A DNA stretch of 64,000 bases from Obelidium mucronatum (GCA_025765595.1 JAIVFH010000058.1:160742-224741), one strand, 5' to 3'; counted from the stretch's first letter, positions 1 through 11,549 are shown. Program-made: numbers and translations. The notes: generated by a model not told the origin, from the letters alone.

Positions 1-1
1 C

Positions 2-121
2 GACTTCTGCCAAACCTCCCTTCTGTCGTCGGCTTCCGATTTGATACTTATTCAAGAAATTCAAGAATTTCAAGAACAAATAAGTGATCAGAAGGTCTCG
101 ATTATTATCCAAGCAACTTAA
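2..121 (+). CDS. Possible 3' end of a gene entering from the left
   Basis: From base 2 one frame stays open for 39 codons and stops at TAA (119-121). It encodes a Leu/Ile/Gln-rich stretch that would form a helix or coiled coil. No start or splice site is visible because the window edge cuts it. I do not recognise the protein; it may be chance. The rest of 122-593 shows no convincing gene on either strand. Confidence 0.3.
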   Translation, partial: DFCQTSLLSSASDLILIQEIQEFQEQISDQKVSIIIQAT

Positions 122-593
122 ATTGCCAGGTCGCTATTGGTCCCTATGCCTCCCTTTGAGCGACGAACACGCTGATGCCGATAATAATCGTAAGGTTGTA
201 TATTTGGATGCTCTTAGTTTATTTTGTTGTTTGTTCTAACGTTCGTTATTCTTTTCGAAACAAACAGTACTTGCTCCTCAAAGCAGGTATTTCTCATTTT
301 TGCACTTGTTCTAGCGTGCGCAATGTACATGTCCATAAATTTTAGTGTTCATCTGGTGCCGCGGAAAATATATTACCTGCGACTACAAACGGGAGGGCTC
401 TGATGCGTACAATAGAGTCGTTACAAACAATTCGGATATCTATGCTTACTTCTTTTGGAGTTTCGTTCTGAAATAAACGAAACTCTTGAGTTGCAAGTTG
501 TTTTTCTTGATCAGTTTGCAATCTCCTACCGGTCCTCAAAGTTCCTATTCAAGAGAACCAAAACATAGTATGAAATAATTTGTTCTTTATTGA

Positions 594-3040
594 TCACAAC
601 GACATTTTCTCTGCAAGATATGTGTCAACAAGAAACTCAATGGGTAAAGCCTGAATCTCAACTTTAACACTCATCCACAACATTCGCTCCACCTGTCGCT
701 TTGCAAGTCCTTCCTTTCCATCCACAACCACTTTCTCAATATTCCTTCTTTTCAAAACTGTCATGGCTTTTTTCCGATCGGCCAAAGTCAAACGCAACAG
801 ACACGTTGACGTCTGTTCTTGAAGGGTATGGTCATTTTGTTCTTGCTGCTGTTGTGCTTTACCGTTGTCTTTTACGTCGTCTGCGCCTCCTTCATCATCG
901 TCATCATCATCACCATCTTGGCTTGGTTTGGCAATAAAACTTTTTTCTTGGCTGATTTCCGGTTTCTTCATGACTGAATTGTATTTTGTAATATCGGATG
1001 GAAGGACTCCAATCCATTTCATTGATGGCGTTGCTAAATAGGGGCTTTCATATGCGTTTTGCTAAAACGGCTTTAAATTAGAACTCGAACAGCGTTTCAC
1101 GAGAAACTAATACCTTGGACCCAAACATGTAACACATCAAAATATCGATACCATAGGGATCGCAATCGAAAAGGCCATAAATCTTTACAGGGAGGTGGTG
1201 CTGTGAATCTCGGATAGATTGAACAAGGTCCATCGGAATCAACTGTTGTGAGGAAAGAGAACGAGGAGCAGCGAACCATGAGTTACCGTCACAGTCAAAA
1301 TCGGAATCGGTGTCGGAATCGGAATTGTTATGAGTATCGATAAGGTTACTCGACTTGTTCGGCACAATATCCATCATCCCATCCTCATCATCACTGTCAC
1401 TATCAGAAAACATCAGTAGTGCGTCTGGCACAACGTCCATCATATCCAATAATGTCGGCGGACTCATTACAGGCACAGACCACCACCAACCCATTCGTCG
1501 TTGACCCCCATATTGTCCATTAGATTCATTGATTTCCACCCATCGAAATTCAGCACGACTCAACAAATTCACAAACGCATGCGTATTTTTATCTGGGTAC
1601 CCTTTGCCAGTGATTAATACCCAATCTTGCTCTTCCCCTCCAACAGTTTCATTGTGGACCGATAAATCCATGTCTTCAAAAGGACGACTACAGGCAGCAT
1701 ATCTTATTTTCGAGCTCAACTCCCCCAAGACTCCAGTGAAGGTGGCTTCCTTCTCAATTACTAGGACTTTGATTGGTTGGATCATATCAAGTGTGTTTGG
1801 GGACTTTGCAGGAACGTACTCGATTCCTGTGATTTGCGTTACCAAAGGTATTAAACCTCCATTGCTGCCAGAAATGCAGTCAGTAGTAGTGGAAGTAGTA
1901 GTAGCAGTATTAGTCGCGTATGGTACATCCATGTTGTTTCCTAATTCGGCTTTCATATAAAAACGCAGGGGACCTTTGAAGAGACCTTTCGGGCTGGCAA
2001 GCTGTATTCAAAAGAATTGTTTTTAAAATTATAAAATCAAACGCAAATAATAGTCACAATGTGAAGGTTGTGGCGGGGAACACAAAAGGAGCAGGCAATA
2101 GATTCGACAATCTATCATCAGACATAAGCTTTGGTTACACATAAATAAGAAAGAAGGTGTAGATATTTGCATCGTCAACAGTGGATTGGCGTTTGAATAA
2201 ACTGACGTGACGGTAGTATAAGTCCCTAAAAGTTGATCGTTTGTACAAAACAAGTCAAGAGGACTCCAAATAGTATACCTCTTTGTTGCAGTTTTATCAG
2301 ACCTCAGTCTGCAAAGTTCGCTTTAATTCCAATATAATTCAACACACAAATAAACTTACAGGGTGAGTGTTATTTCAAGGACTTTCATAAACTGATCAAA
2401 ACGCGGGGAATCACATTTTATAATCTTCCGCATATTTTGTGGATTGCAGTTGAGTATAGTTGATTTTGATACTGGGTTGTAGCTGTTTATGAAATTGAGT
2501 CACATAGTATCTTCCAATAGTCGAGTTTTCCCGTCATAAATACCTCCACACCGAATCATCTTTTGCAATAATAGACAGGGCGGGATACTCGAGGCGATAT
2601 GATATGGATGTGATTTCGGCAAGAATAGACTCTATCTCAAAAGCCAACTCAAGTCTATAAGGAAGGGAGTGAGACACGAGAATATATAAGCTCTTGGACT
2701 GCTCTTCTTACCTGTCGCGGGGGCAAATGGACAATGGGTCTCCTTTCTTTGTGTCTGGGTCCAAAACACGTCCGATTCGAACAACAACAACTTTGTCAAT
2801 CTTTACGCCCAAATGCGCTTGAAGCTTTTTCAAAACACGATGATTCGCTATAGAAGCGTGTGTTGCTTTGGCGCCGAGAAGCTTAAGATCGAGGGCCTTT
2901 CGGACAAGATGAGTTCTGTTAGCCAGGATTGTCACGCACAAGTTCCAACGAACCTGCTCGCTGTCGCAGTCGCTGTCCGTCGCGTTACCGCCTTGGCTGC
3001 AGATGCTGTGCACACTCGAAACGTCGCTGAGAGCAGACAT
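594..3040 (-). CDS. SPO11: SPO11, meiotic DNA double-strand-break transesterase (685 aa, 8 exons)
   Basis: Spo11 cuts DNA through a covalent tyrosine link to start meiotic recombination; it is related to topoisomerase VI subunit A. Exons: 3040-2712, 2654-2544, 2482-2360, 2308-2279, 2225-2171, 2111-2058, 2001-1114, 1061-594; all phases match. Exons 4-5 join to TKR-DLYYRHVSLFKRQ, placing the catalytic tyrosine at about Y202. Exon 7 has the conserved ASPKGLF segment and the Toprim domain: acidic residue in VIEKEATF (about E317) and the DxD in GLFDCDPYGIDI (D513, D515). Exon 8 has KWIGVLPSDI. The protein is longer than usual (about 400 aa) because of an Asp/Ser-rich insert at about 380-504 inside Toprim and an acidic/Gln-rich insert near the end. 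Introns are 51-61 nt; intron 5 (2170-2112) is best read as GC-AG. Lies 40 bp after the AT-hook gene. Confidence 0.9.
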
Positions 3041-3080
3041 GGCAGCAGTTGGTATAATTAAGCGTGTTTATTAAATCCGT

Positions 3081-3512
3081 TCACTCGTCGTCCTCCTCCT
3101 CCTCGTCGTCGTCGTCCTCGTCGTCGTCCTCGTCCTCCGTCACCACGGCCTCCTTCTTGGGGCGGCCCCTGGGCTTCTTGGGCTTCGGCTCGTCGCCGTC
3201 CTTGACTTCCTTCTTGGGACGCCCGCGGCCGCGCTTCTCGCCCGTCGCGCTCGGCTCCTTGGGCTTCGTCTTCCGCAGCGCCGGGTCCATCGGGGGCCGC
3301 CCGCGTCCGCGCTTGACCGGCGCGGCCGGCGCGTCGCCGTCGGCGCCCGCCGCGGCTGCGGCTGCGGCGGCTTTGTCTTTGGCGGCGGCCTTGTCCTTCG
3401 CGGCCTTGGGCTCCTTGGGCTCCTTGGGCTCCTTGGCGGGCTTTGGCTCTTTGACCTCCTTAGCCTCTTTGGCGTCTTTGGCGGGCGACCGGCTGCGCTT
3501 CTCGGCAGTCAT
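3081..3512 (-). CDS. AT-hook chromatin protein, HMGA-like (143 aa)
   Basis: Small, highly charged nuclear DNA-binding protein. It begins MTAEKRSRSPAKD, runs through a Lys/Glu/Pro/Ala repeat region, then carries three AT-hook cores: KRGRGRPP, KRGRGRPKK and KPRGRPKK. It ends in a continuous Asp/Glu tail. AT-hooks bind the minor groove of AT-rich DNA; the acidic tail is typical of HMG proteins. I chose the ATG at 3512 because upstream codons belong to the spacer after the PPR-like gene. Single exon, clearly more GC-rich than its neighbours. It sits between the PPR-like gene (stop 3565) and SPO11 (start 3040), all on the same strand. Family assignment rests on the motifs only. Confidence 0.75.
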   Translation of the reverse strand: MTAEKRSRSPAKDAKEAKEVKEPKPAKEPKEPKEPKAAKDKAAAKDKAAAAAAAAGADGDAPAAPVKRGRGRPPMDPALRKTKPKEPSATGEKRGRGRPKKEVKDGDEPKPKKPRGRPKKEAVVTEDEDDDEDDDDEEEEDDE

Positions 3513-3564
3513 TTGTCCAACCTTTTTTTTTGATGATTTTTGTTTTGTTTTTGTTTGTTTTGTT

Positions 3565-5489
3565 TTACCCCAACCTCCTTCGCACTGCCCGCTCGCGCTC
3601 ATCCGTCTCTTTCGTGCCTTCAAACCCCTTTTCCGCCGCAACAATCTCAAGAGTATCTAATGCGTCCAACAACGCCATGCACATCCCCTTGCCGAAAACC
3701 ACCTTGTCTTCTCTTTCCTCCACGATCCGCAGACTCTTTTCACGCAGCTCCTCCCATTCGTGCTTCAGCTGGACAAGTGTTGACCGGTGTGCATACACTT
3801 GCGCTAACGCAGTTCTCACTCTAACCCCACCTTTTCCAGAAGACAAGTCATCACCAAACCAAAGAATACCACGAATCGCCCACTCCTCACTTTTAGACAA
3901 ATCAACACACCCATACAACTTGACCAAACAGGACACAGAAAACTCGTCCCACTGGCACCCAATAACGCCATTCAAACTGGAAACTAGAGACTCGGCCAAA
4001 CTAATTTTCTCTTCAATCTCTCCCTTCTTGACGGGCGATGGACCTGCCCACGTTAATGCCTTCAAACAAACACCCAACAATTTCTTTGCATCTTTTCGAA
4101 TCATGTCAACTCCCCGACTCCCAAGTCTGGCAGAACTCGTCCCGTCACTCCCATCTGGGCCAACTAACGGAGAATCCTCAACCAAGAAAAGGCGTTCAGT
4201 TGATTTAATAACGCCATTTGGTAGTGACCGCACCACTGCGACCGCATGGGGCGCGAATCCAGCGTCTAAAAAGCAGTCAATGCTATGTGCATTGATTTTC
4301 AACAATGCATGGCAAAACTCGATGGGTTCTTCCGACTGAGATATTGTTTCTTGGATTTGGTCAAACGCAGCCTCATGAGCCGAAATCAGCCCCTTCAAAT
4401 CCTGGAGGCCCGCAAAGAGTGTTAAAATATGGACGTGGGTTGTTGTGGTGGCAGTGTTGAGGGTATTGACGCAAGGCAGGAGTTCTTGTTGAGCAAACAA
4501 CAAATCTTGTTGAGACGGTTTGATGGGATCCGTCCATGTGGTTTGTACGTTGGTTTCGATGTAGGGCGGTTGGAGAATGATTTCGTCGCTTGTAGAGTTT
4601 GGGTTCCTTTCAACTTCTTGTGCGGCTTCAACGAGTTTGGATGTGTCTAGTTGACGAACTGGGGTTGTGAAGAGCTGTAGTAGCTGGTTATATGTATCTA
4701 TTTTGAGGCCTCCGTTTGCTTCTGTGATGGCATCTGGCCCGACAATCCCATCCCGTTTCATATCGGCGAATATTTTTCGTGCAAGTCTGCGGTCTCCCCA
4801 ATTTACAATAATTTTCGTGTATGCAGCATACGAGGCGACACTGTAAATACCGACTTCTGGGGACTTTCTGTAAATTTTGAAAAAAAAAAAGGAGAAAAAA
4901 ATAAATCAAAACAAAATTCAAACGAAAAAAAAAAAAAAATTGAAAGGGAAAATTAAACATACCGACCCCAATCACGCCATACTCGCTGAACCAGCAATGG
5001 GTACCGATTAGCTTCTTTCTGTGAGCACAGCAGCCGGAATAAATTATGAAAGTCTTGGTATTTCAAGCGATTGCTGATCCCATTCTTGCAAATCAACGAG
5101 TACAAGACTGCAGCATCATTCAAATGATTGGGACCTCCATTCAAAAGTTGCTGAAACAGTTCGATTTTGTCGTGGCCCGATAAAAGGTGTAATTTTGCCG
5201 TGTTGATTCGATTCCGTGGTCGATTGCGTTTCTGCAATTCGGGTTCCGCTGCAGCCGCAGTTTCTTTTGCAGATATAGATTGCTGCATTTGAGCGAGTTG
5301 GTTGGAGAGAAGCTTCTTTTCTTCCACAAACGGATCTGGCGGAGTCTCTCGCACACTTCGCGGTCGTCGGCCCTTTGCTTTCGGTGCTTCCAAAGAAGAT
5401 TGTACTGCATCATAGCTTAATAAGCGTCGAAAAGTTGTTGTTGTCTGAATGCATTGTGGAAGCTGCAATGATCTTGCCAGACGAAACAT
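3565..5489 (-). CDS. PPR-like, probably mitochondrial RNA-binding protein (609 aa)
   Basis: Two exons: 5489-4963 and 4867-3565, joined in phase; the 95-nt intron holds long A/T runs. The N-terminus (MFRLARSLQLPQCIQTT) is basic, hydroxylated and free of acids, like a mitochondrial presequence. Across the junction the protein reads YTKIIVNWGDRRLARKIF followed by helical pairs ending in TYNQLLQLF, which resembles pentatricopeptide (PPR) helix-turn-helix units; the C-terminal half is helical without a clear motif. PPR proteins bind organellar transcripts, but the repeats here are too weak to name an orthologue. Gene existence is firmer than its function. Confidence 0.55.
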
Positions 5490-5596
5490 TGTTATGTGAG
5501 TCCAAGAAAAAAAAGAAAGAAAGAACAAAATATATAGGAAACAAAGAACACAAAAGGTATTATGTGTAAAGTATGTGTGTTTTTGTTTCCCCCCCA

Positions 5597-6134
5597 TCAT
5601 TCTACAAATTCAATATCCACACGAGTCTTCCCAAGAAGCATTTCAAACTCCCCCAACCCTTCCTCCCTCCCAACTTGATCCAACACAGAAAAAGAACCCA
5701 AACAATCAAATCTCTTCCCAGTCTCCTTATTCCATCGCTTACTCCCATAAAGCTTGACACTCCCAAACTTGACGGACGTCGTAAACAACCCATTAAACCC
5801 ATGCACAACAACTTTAACAACACCCTTCCGAACTTTCACAATCTGCTTTGTCGCCAAACTAGCAACAGCACTGCCAACACCCCGGGCTCCTCCTCCTCCA
5901 CCACCAGTACCACCACCACCTCCAGGAAACAACAAGAAATCCAAATTCGCATACTCTGAATCCAAAACTAATTCCTGGTACCCACTCATGACACCTTTTA
6001 CATCAAGACTCCGCTTCGCACACACATGTATCACATTCGAAAACGCCACCAACCCGGCTTCCAACATTTCGGCATTCCAGTTCACAAAGAGTGAATCCTC
6101 GCATCCGATTTTAATAGACTCGAAAGTCGGACTG

Positions 6135-6165
<31 letters not shown>

Positions 6166-8686
6166 CTTGTGTGGGATTGGTGGTGGTTGATGCAGATGGA
6201 GAATCAAGCTGTTGTTGTTTTTGTTGTTGTTGTTGTGGTACAACGAGTGTCAATTTGGCGACTAGATTCGAGTGGCTTAGTTTCGTGAACAGGTCTCCGA
6301 CGGCAGGGAATCGTACTGTAAAGTATAAAGTGTTGCTGTCTTGTTCCAGGATTATCCGCGATCCTTCTGGTGTGATTCCTTTTGTGCCCAATTCATAGAT
6401 TAGGGTTGGTGCTGTTATGGGGGGTGTGTTGGCAGCTACAGAAGAAGAAGGAGGGGCGGTAGTGACAGTGGTGGTGGGGGCATAGACTGTGATATGGGGT
6501 TTGGGTGTTTTTATTGTGAGGTGTACGGTTCCACGCCCGATGGTTTGAATCACAACGTTTGGTAGGAGATGGAATTCGTGGGTTCCAGTTTTGGCAAGAA
6601 GTATTTTTGTAGTCGTTTTTGTGGTTACACCGGAGGCTGCTGAGCCGCTGGTTGTTGTGGATGCTGAAAAGGTTCTGGCTGGTTGGATGTTATTAGTAAG
6701 GGGTGCCATCAGATGGGAGGAAGAGTCGGGCACTTCTTTGGCAGACTGAAAAGCTAATGATGTAGATGAGTCAGACGTCGTAGAGCTGGATTTCATGGAC
6801 TCTGTAACCATGGTCTCTGTTGCGGGTGTTGTTGATTCGTCGCTGGATAAGCTTTTCATGGCATGCACTATTTCTTGCTGATCCACATCGATTGCATCAA
6901 TTGACTTGCTTTTGGCCAAAGAGTGCAACTTCTTCAAGTGTAAGGATATAGTTGAAAAGGATGGCCGTGCCATGGGATTTGGGGACCAACATTGCTCCAT
7001 TAGACAAAATAGGGCTTTCGACGTCCTGAAATATGTTGTGGAAGCTGAAGGTTCGGGGAGTTCCGGTCGGACGTTGGAATGGACAACGTGCTGGTAAATG
7101 AGACCATCCGGGGTATCTATTTACGGTACAAAATATAAGTAACATTTAATAATTGAAGAGAAGTAGGAACGTATACCTGTCAGAGGAACTTCTCCTTCAC
7201 TTAACACCTCATACGAAGTCATGGCAAATGCATAAACATCCACGGCAGGGGCCAGTTTCCCGCCTTGCAATCTTTCAGGACTCATCCATCGCAAAGTGCC
7301 TCCAAAATTATTATTGCCGCCCGTTGTAGTCGTCATGCGACTTGTCGCATATTGTTTCAGACTAGCAAACCCAAAATCCGCCACACAAGCATTGCAATGT
7401 TCGTCAATCAAAACATTCACTGCCTTTAAGTCCCCATGAATGACCGACCGAGTATGCAAGTATTGCAATCCCAGAGATACTTCATACAACAACTTGATTC
7501 CCCGTTCCTCCACACACGCGGGACCAAAACTACGTTCACACCAGTCCAGGTACTGCAAAGAGTGACCATGAGTCATCAATGGGGAGACCATGAACGGTCG
7601 TGGTGAACTTGCGCATGCACCAAGAAGGGGGAGAATGTTGGGATGACGCAATGGAAACCAAGTCTTGACCTCACGCAAAAATTCCTTCTCTAATTTCGCA
7701 GTTTCCAGTCTCATATGAAGCCGTTTGACAGCGACGGGGTGGTGGCCAAGCCATGTTCCTTTGAGAACTTCGCCAAACCCACCCATGCTGATTACAGGAC
7801 CAAGCTCAATCTCCCATGAAGTAAGAAGCCATTCAGGGGTGGAGCGAGATGATGAAGCATTGTTATCATTGATCAAGTGTGGATGGGTGGCTGCCGTGGC
7901 TCGCCGTAGGCAAGCCAATGCTCTATCGAGAAAGATGCGATCCAAAGACTTTTCGAGAGCTTGATCGACATGTTGCGCCAGATTCTTTTGAAGAGCCTCC
8001 ATAGCTTCAACATATTCCACCTGTTTTAACTCCAAGGCATTCAAAATCTTGTAATCATTGTCCACCAAATGTTGCAAGGTTTGTTCCAACTCTTGGTTGT
8101 CCAGTTTCCGATCTTCCAAGTCCTCCGCTGCCCATAGTCGAGAATCTATTTGTATTGAAAGCGACAGGTCCTGAGCGAGTGTAGTCAGCTCTTGGGATAT
8201 CAAAAGAAGTTTTCCAACAATCAATTCCTTATTGACGACTGTTGCCATAAACTGCAGGGAAGCTTAGTCTCTACTGAATAAAATAAAACAACCGCAACAT
8301 ACAGTTGAGTCCACCATCTTGGACAGAAATCCGTTGAGGCCCGTCAAGATCGCCACCAATGTATCAATGTGGTTGTGGATGGCTGCAGACACTCCGTTCA
8401 CGCCACCGCTTCCCGCAGCAGCCCCCAGATTATCCCTAGTGTTTGCCGCATTCGTGGATGCAATGACGTAATCGTTGAGCGAAGCCAAGATGGAGTGTGC
8501 TCTGGTCAGCAGACGACAGACGGCGGCCTTGTTGAACTTTGCCGAGTGTATTGTGTTTGCGGCGTCGCCTAGCAGATCCCTGCATTGCAGCAGGGCGGAC
8601 ACGTTCGCCAGCGGCGGCAGCGGCGGCAGGTGGAAGCTGAAGCTGGCATTGCTGGGGGGGCTGTAGAGAGGCAGCTCGCTGCTCAT
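5597..8686 (-). CDS. TKL-type protein kinase with helical N-terminal domain (992 aa)
   Basis: Exons: 8686-8303, 8251-7177, 7116-5597. Residues 1-250 are helical, with long amphipathic segments and a coiled-coil-like Gln/Glu stretch, resembling the four-helix N-terminal modules found before some TKL/MLKL-like kinases. The kinase domain follows (about 275-540): glycine loop around SMGGFGEVLKG, AVK lysine, catalytic loop HGDLKAVNVL, DFG, and SPE in place of APE. HGD rather than HRD is common in TKL kinases. The third exon completes the C-lobe (QCWSPNPMARPSF). The remaining 450 residues are Thr/Ser/Gln-rich with poly-Gln and a folded-looking end. Substrate unknown. Its ATG is 25 bp from the caprin-like ATG on the other strand. 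Confidence 0.85.
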
Positions 8687-8711
8687 TTTGCGTCAAACTT
8701 TCTTTCTGAAA
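8687..8711. promoter_or_regulatory. 25-bp spacer between two divergent start codons
   Basis: The TKL kinase ATG (8686, minus) and the caprin-like ATG (8712, plus) face away from each other across only 25 bp. Both 5' leaders and promoters must therefore overlap the other gene's first exon, or the true starts lie downstream. No TATA box is seen in the spacer. Confidence 0.55.
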
Positions 8712-9890
8712 ATGACCGAGCTTGCCGCCGCCGCCGCCGCCGCCGCCCCCGCCGCGCCCGCCGCGCGCCGCCGCACCCGCGCCAAGAAGAGCGACGCCGC
8801 CGCCGCCGCGCTCGACGCCCACGCCGACGCCGGCGACACGGCGCAGACGGCGTCCGCCGCCGAGGCCGAGGGCGCCGCTGCCGCTGCCGCCGCCGCCAGC
8901 AGCGACGACAGCAAGACGGCGAGCGGCGCGTGTCTGGCCGCCGTGTCGAAGCGGCTGCGGAACCTGAAGAACAGACTGGTGCGTGGCTGCTGAAACTCGC
9001 TGAAACTGACGCCTCTTTTTCTTTTTCTTTGCGCCCGTAGACGAAGCTCGAGGCCTACGCCGCCCTTCCGCCGAAAGACCTGGAGAAGGACCAGGTCGAA
9101 GCCCTGCTGAAGCGGGGCGAAGTCGCTGCCTCCGTCAAGGAGCTCGAAGACGTTGTTAAAGCCCTCGCCGCCGCCGAAATTGAGGTGCGCATGCATTCAT
9201 TGCTCCCTGCTGACGGCTTGTGAACTCATCATCATGCATCCAACTGGTCTTTCATAGGAAGTAAAAATATCGAAGCAACAAGCAAACCTGGCAAAAATGA
9301 CAGAGGCCCTTAAAGTGACTACTTCTGTAATGGAAGCGAACGTGAGTCCGTGAATTAAGATCTTTTGTGATGAATGGCTGACTCTCTGTGAACAATAATT
9401 TGTAGAATGTTGCTCGTGAAAATGCAAGAAAAACACTGGAGCTGACATTTGCCCTCTCCACTCTCCTTCCTAATATTTCCCAAATCAATGTGCGTTTCAC
9501 AGAGGCTCAATTCAGTGCTTTGACGGATTTGAAAGCTGTTGTGTTGGGGACATATCCGATTGAGTGCGATCTCTTTTGTTGTGATGCTTGGCTGTACGTG
9601 TCTAATACTCTATTCCTACTCTTTGCAGTACCAAAACGTTCTTCGAAAATGCCGATCGGGTCATCTCGGACTACGTTGCCGCTTCAGCCTCTGAATTCTC
9701 TCGTGGAGTCACTTTTGCCGAACTCAACACTTTGATTCAAAGTCTGGTGTCTCCACCAGCCATGCCAAAGTTTGGAATTTCTGCTGCATCAGTTGTTGAT
9801 AATGTTCCTCATGGCACATACGAAGAGCCGGCGGCTCGTAGTCAAACTCCAACTATGGGTCGTTCCATTAGCTTCTTTGCACAAGAGTAA
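8712..9890 (+). CDS. Caprin-like protein (304 aa, 5 exons)
   Basis: Caprins are cytoplasmic RNA-granule proteins with an N-terminal helical HR1 region. Exons: 8712-8978, 9041-9184, 9258-9341, 9406-9563, 9629-9890. The first exon is Ala-rich and extremely GC-rich. After it the protein reads LRNLKNRLTKLEAYAALPPK, then LEKDQVEALLKRGEVAASV, then NARKTLELTFALSTLLPNIS, the order seen in caprin HR1 (KL..Y, L..DQ..A..KY.EV, LEL..VL..L). The exon 4 donor is inferred as GTGCGA because it gives a 65-nt intron and keeps the frame; a later GT would leave only 35 nt. No RG-rich C-terminus is present; it ends FFAQE. Identification is from pattern memory; unusual for a fungus. Confidence 0.6.
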
Positions 9891-9950
9891 CTTCGATATT
9901 TAGTGTGAGTGTGGCCATTAACAATTGTCCTCTTGCCTTTTTTCCCCCGG

Positions 9951-10012
9951 ATGATGCGTGTAATATCGATTAGTCTTTCAGCAAATCGCTGAGTATTTTC
10001 CCATTACTTCTG
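9951..10012 (+). ncRNA. Candidate box C/D-type snoRNA, copy 1
   Basis: ATGATGC (C-box-like, last base off) starts at 9951, followed by ATCGATTAGTCTTTCAG and CTGA motifs at 9989-9992 and near 10010. TCGATTAGTCTTTC is exactly antisense to GAAAGACTAATCGA, a conserved 25S/28S rRNA segment (from memory). Against it: no canonical D or D' box directly follows the guide, and no terminal stem is seen. Confidence 0.35.
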
Positions 10013-10161
10013 ACACACTTCTCCTTGCCTTATCTGTTTGTTATCATATTATGTACATGAGACTAATAGCCCTTTTCTTGAACTATTAGGTCCTTGCGGC
10101 TTTTCTTCATGTTTGCATGAGTAAGTTCTCCCCCAAAATATCCCCACCGTATCTTCCCTTG

Positions 10162-10222
10162 TATGATGCTACTTATCGATTAGTCTTTCAGTTCATTCAC
10201 TGACAATTGCTTGATAATCCTG
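10162..10222 (+). ncRNA. Candidate box C/D-type snoRNA, copy 2
   Basis: Second copy of the arrangement at 9951: ATGATGC, the same 17-base ATCGATTAGTCTTTCAG, then CTGA, a C'-like TTGATAA and another CTGA. The flanks differ from copy 1 while the putative 25S guide is identical, which argues for function over recent duplication. Same caveat: the guide is about 10 nt from the nearest CTGA. Confidence 0.35.
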
Positions 10223-10472
10223 ACTCAACTCACACTATTTTTTTCTTTCATCCCTCTAATTTTGTTGAAACATTCTAATTTTTCTTGTATTCAAGCAGGA
10301 GCCTTTCATGAGATTTTTTTGCGTGGTTAGTTTCTTAGTATTTATTTTTCTGAATTCTCACACACTTTTTTCTAGTAGGGTGCTTGTTGATGAGGGTAAA
10401 AACGGCTATCAAATAAAAATAGTTGTTCAAAGAATATTCTTTTTTTGCGAACCGTAAACAAAATCCCTTTCA

Positions 10473-11489
10473 ATGTACGAGATTGAACCAAATAAGGTCA
10501 TTGCATTACTAGAATTCAAGGCGCAAACCCTCCAAACCCAAGTTGGAGTGCTCACAGAGCGTTTGCGTATTCGCAGCAGCGAATGCGGCGGCGGTGCGGA
10601 AGGCTGCAAGAGCACCATTGCCAAGCTTCAATTGGAACTCGACCAAACAAAGACCCGCTACCAGCATGAAACCAGCGAATTAAAGGAAAAGTTGAAGGCT
10701 GTGCAAGCTGAATTGGACCGTCAGAATTCACGAACGTCGACCTTGAACTTTAGGAAATCAACATGTCGTGGTTGTTCCTCTGGCCTGAATAACGACATGC
10801 ATCATCGCCCACAGCAGCAACAACCGCAGCAGCAGCGGCAGCAGCTGCAACAGCAAACTTTTGATGAAGAAGGGCAAGAAGACAACAATGTCACAATGTC
10901 CAAGATATGAGCGCGTTTTCGTTTTCAAACAAACTCAGCACTACGAGAACGATGCAACAGACTTTTATTCAGGGCGTGCAAGATGCACAAAAAGTTGGTG
11001 GTAGCAGTGGTAGTAACACTAGGAAAAGCGGCAGTATTGGTCACAAACGATTCCTACCATCCGAGGCAACACCCATCTCATCAACAAGTACGATCATCAA
11101 CACACCACCACCATCATCAACATCGTCGATAACGTTACGGTCGAGACGTAATCTTGCATCTCGCTATTCTTCTGCAACTTCTTTGTGGAGTTCTCCTTTT
11201 TCTCGTACTCCTGCTCGCGACGACGACTACGACGTCGACGACGACGACGACGACGACGAAGACGCTGCTACTGGTGCAGATTCTCCAGCAGCTGCCTCAA
11301 CTACTACGACTACTACTTGTATTCCCCTCAGACTTTGTCTCGTTCCAACATGCACGAAATTCAAGGTTACTACAAGGGATGCAGGGAAGAGAGAAAAACA
11401 CGCGTGTCAGGTTCATCGGGAGGAAATCTCAGTTCTCCTATCGTCGTCGTCGTCGTTGTCGTCGCGTCTTCTTCCCGTGACAGGTTAGT

Positions 11490-11549
<60 letters not shown>

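Larger units (their letters stand above)
9891..10472 (+). other. Noncoding stretch with snoRNA-like repeats
   Basis: No protein gene is visible in these 580 bases. The sequence is pyrimidine-rich and contains splice-like signals (GTGAGTGTGG near 9904, GTAAGTTCTC near 10121, AGCAGG near 10295). It holds two copies of ATCGATTAGTCTTTCAG (9964-9980 and 10175-10191), annotated separately. It may be the caprin 3' UTR or a spliced noncoding host transcript. Confidence 0.45.

Noticed and set aside
342..539. 65-codon open frame on the minus strand
   Set aside because: No domain, no supporting splice sites, and it lies beyond the SPO11 stop in AT-rich sequence.
8585..9196. Several Ala/Pro/Arg-rich open frames on both strands around 8.6-9.2 kb, also at 12.6-13.1, 33.0-33.7 and 50.2-50.7 kb
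   Set aside because: GC-rich sequence has few stops in any frame; only one frame in each place continues across splice sites into conserved protein.
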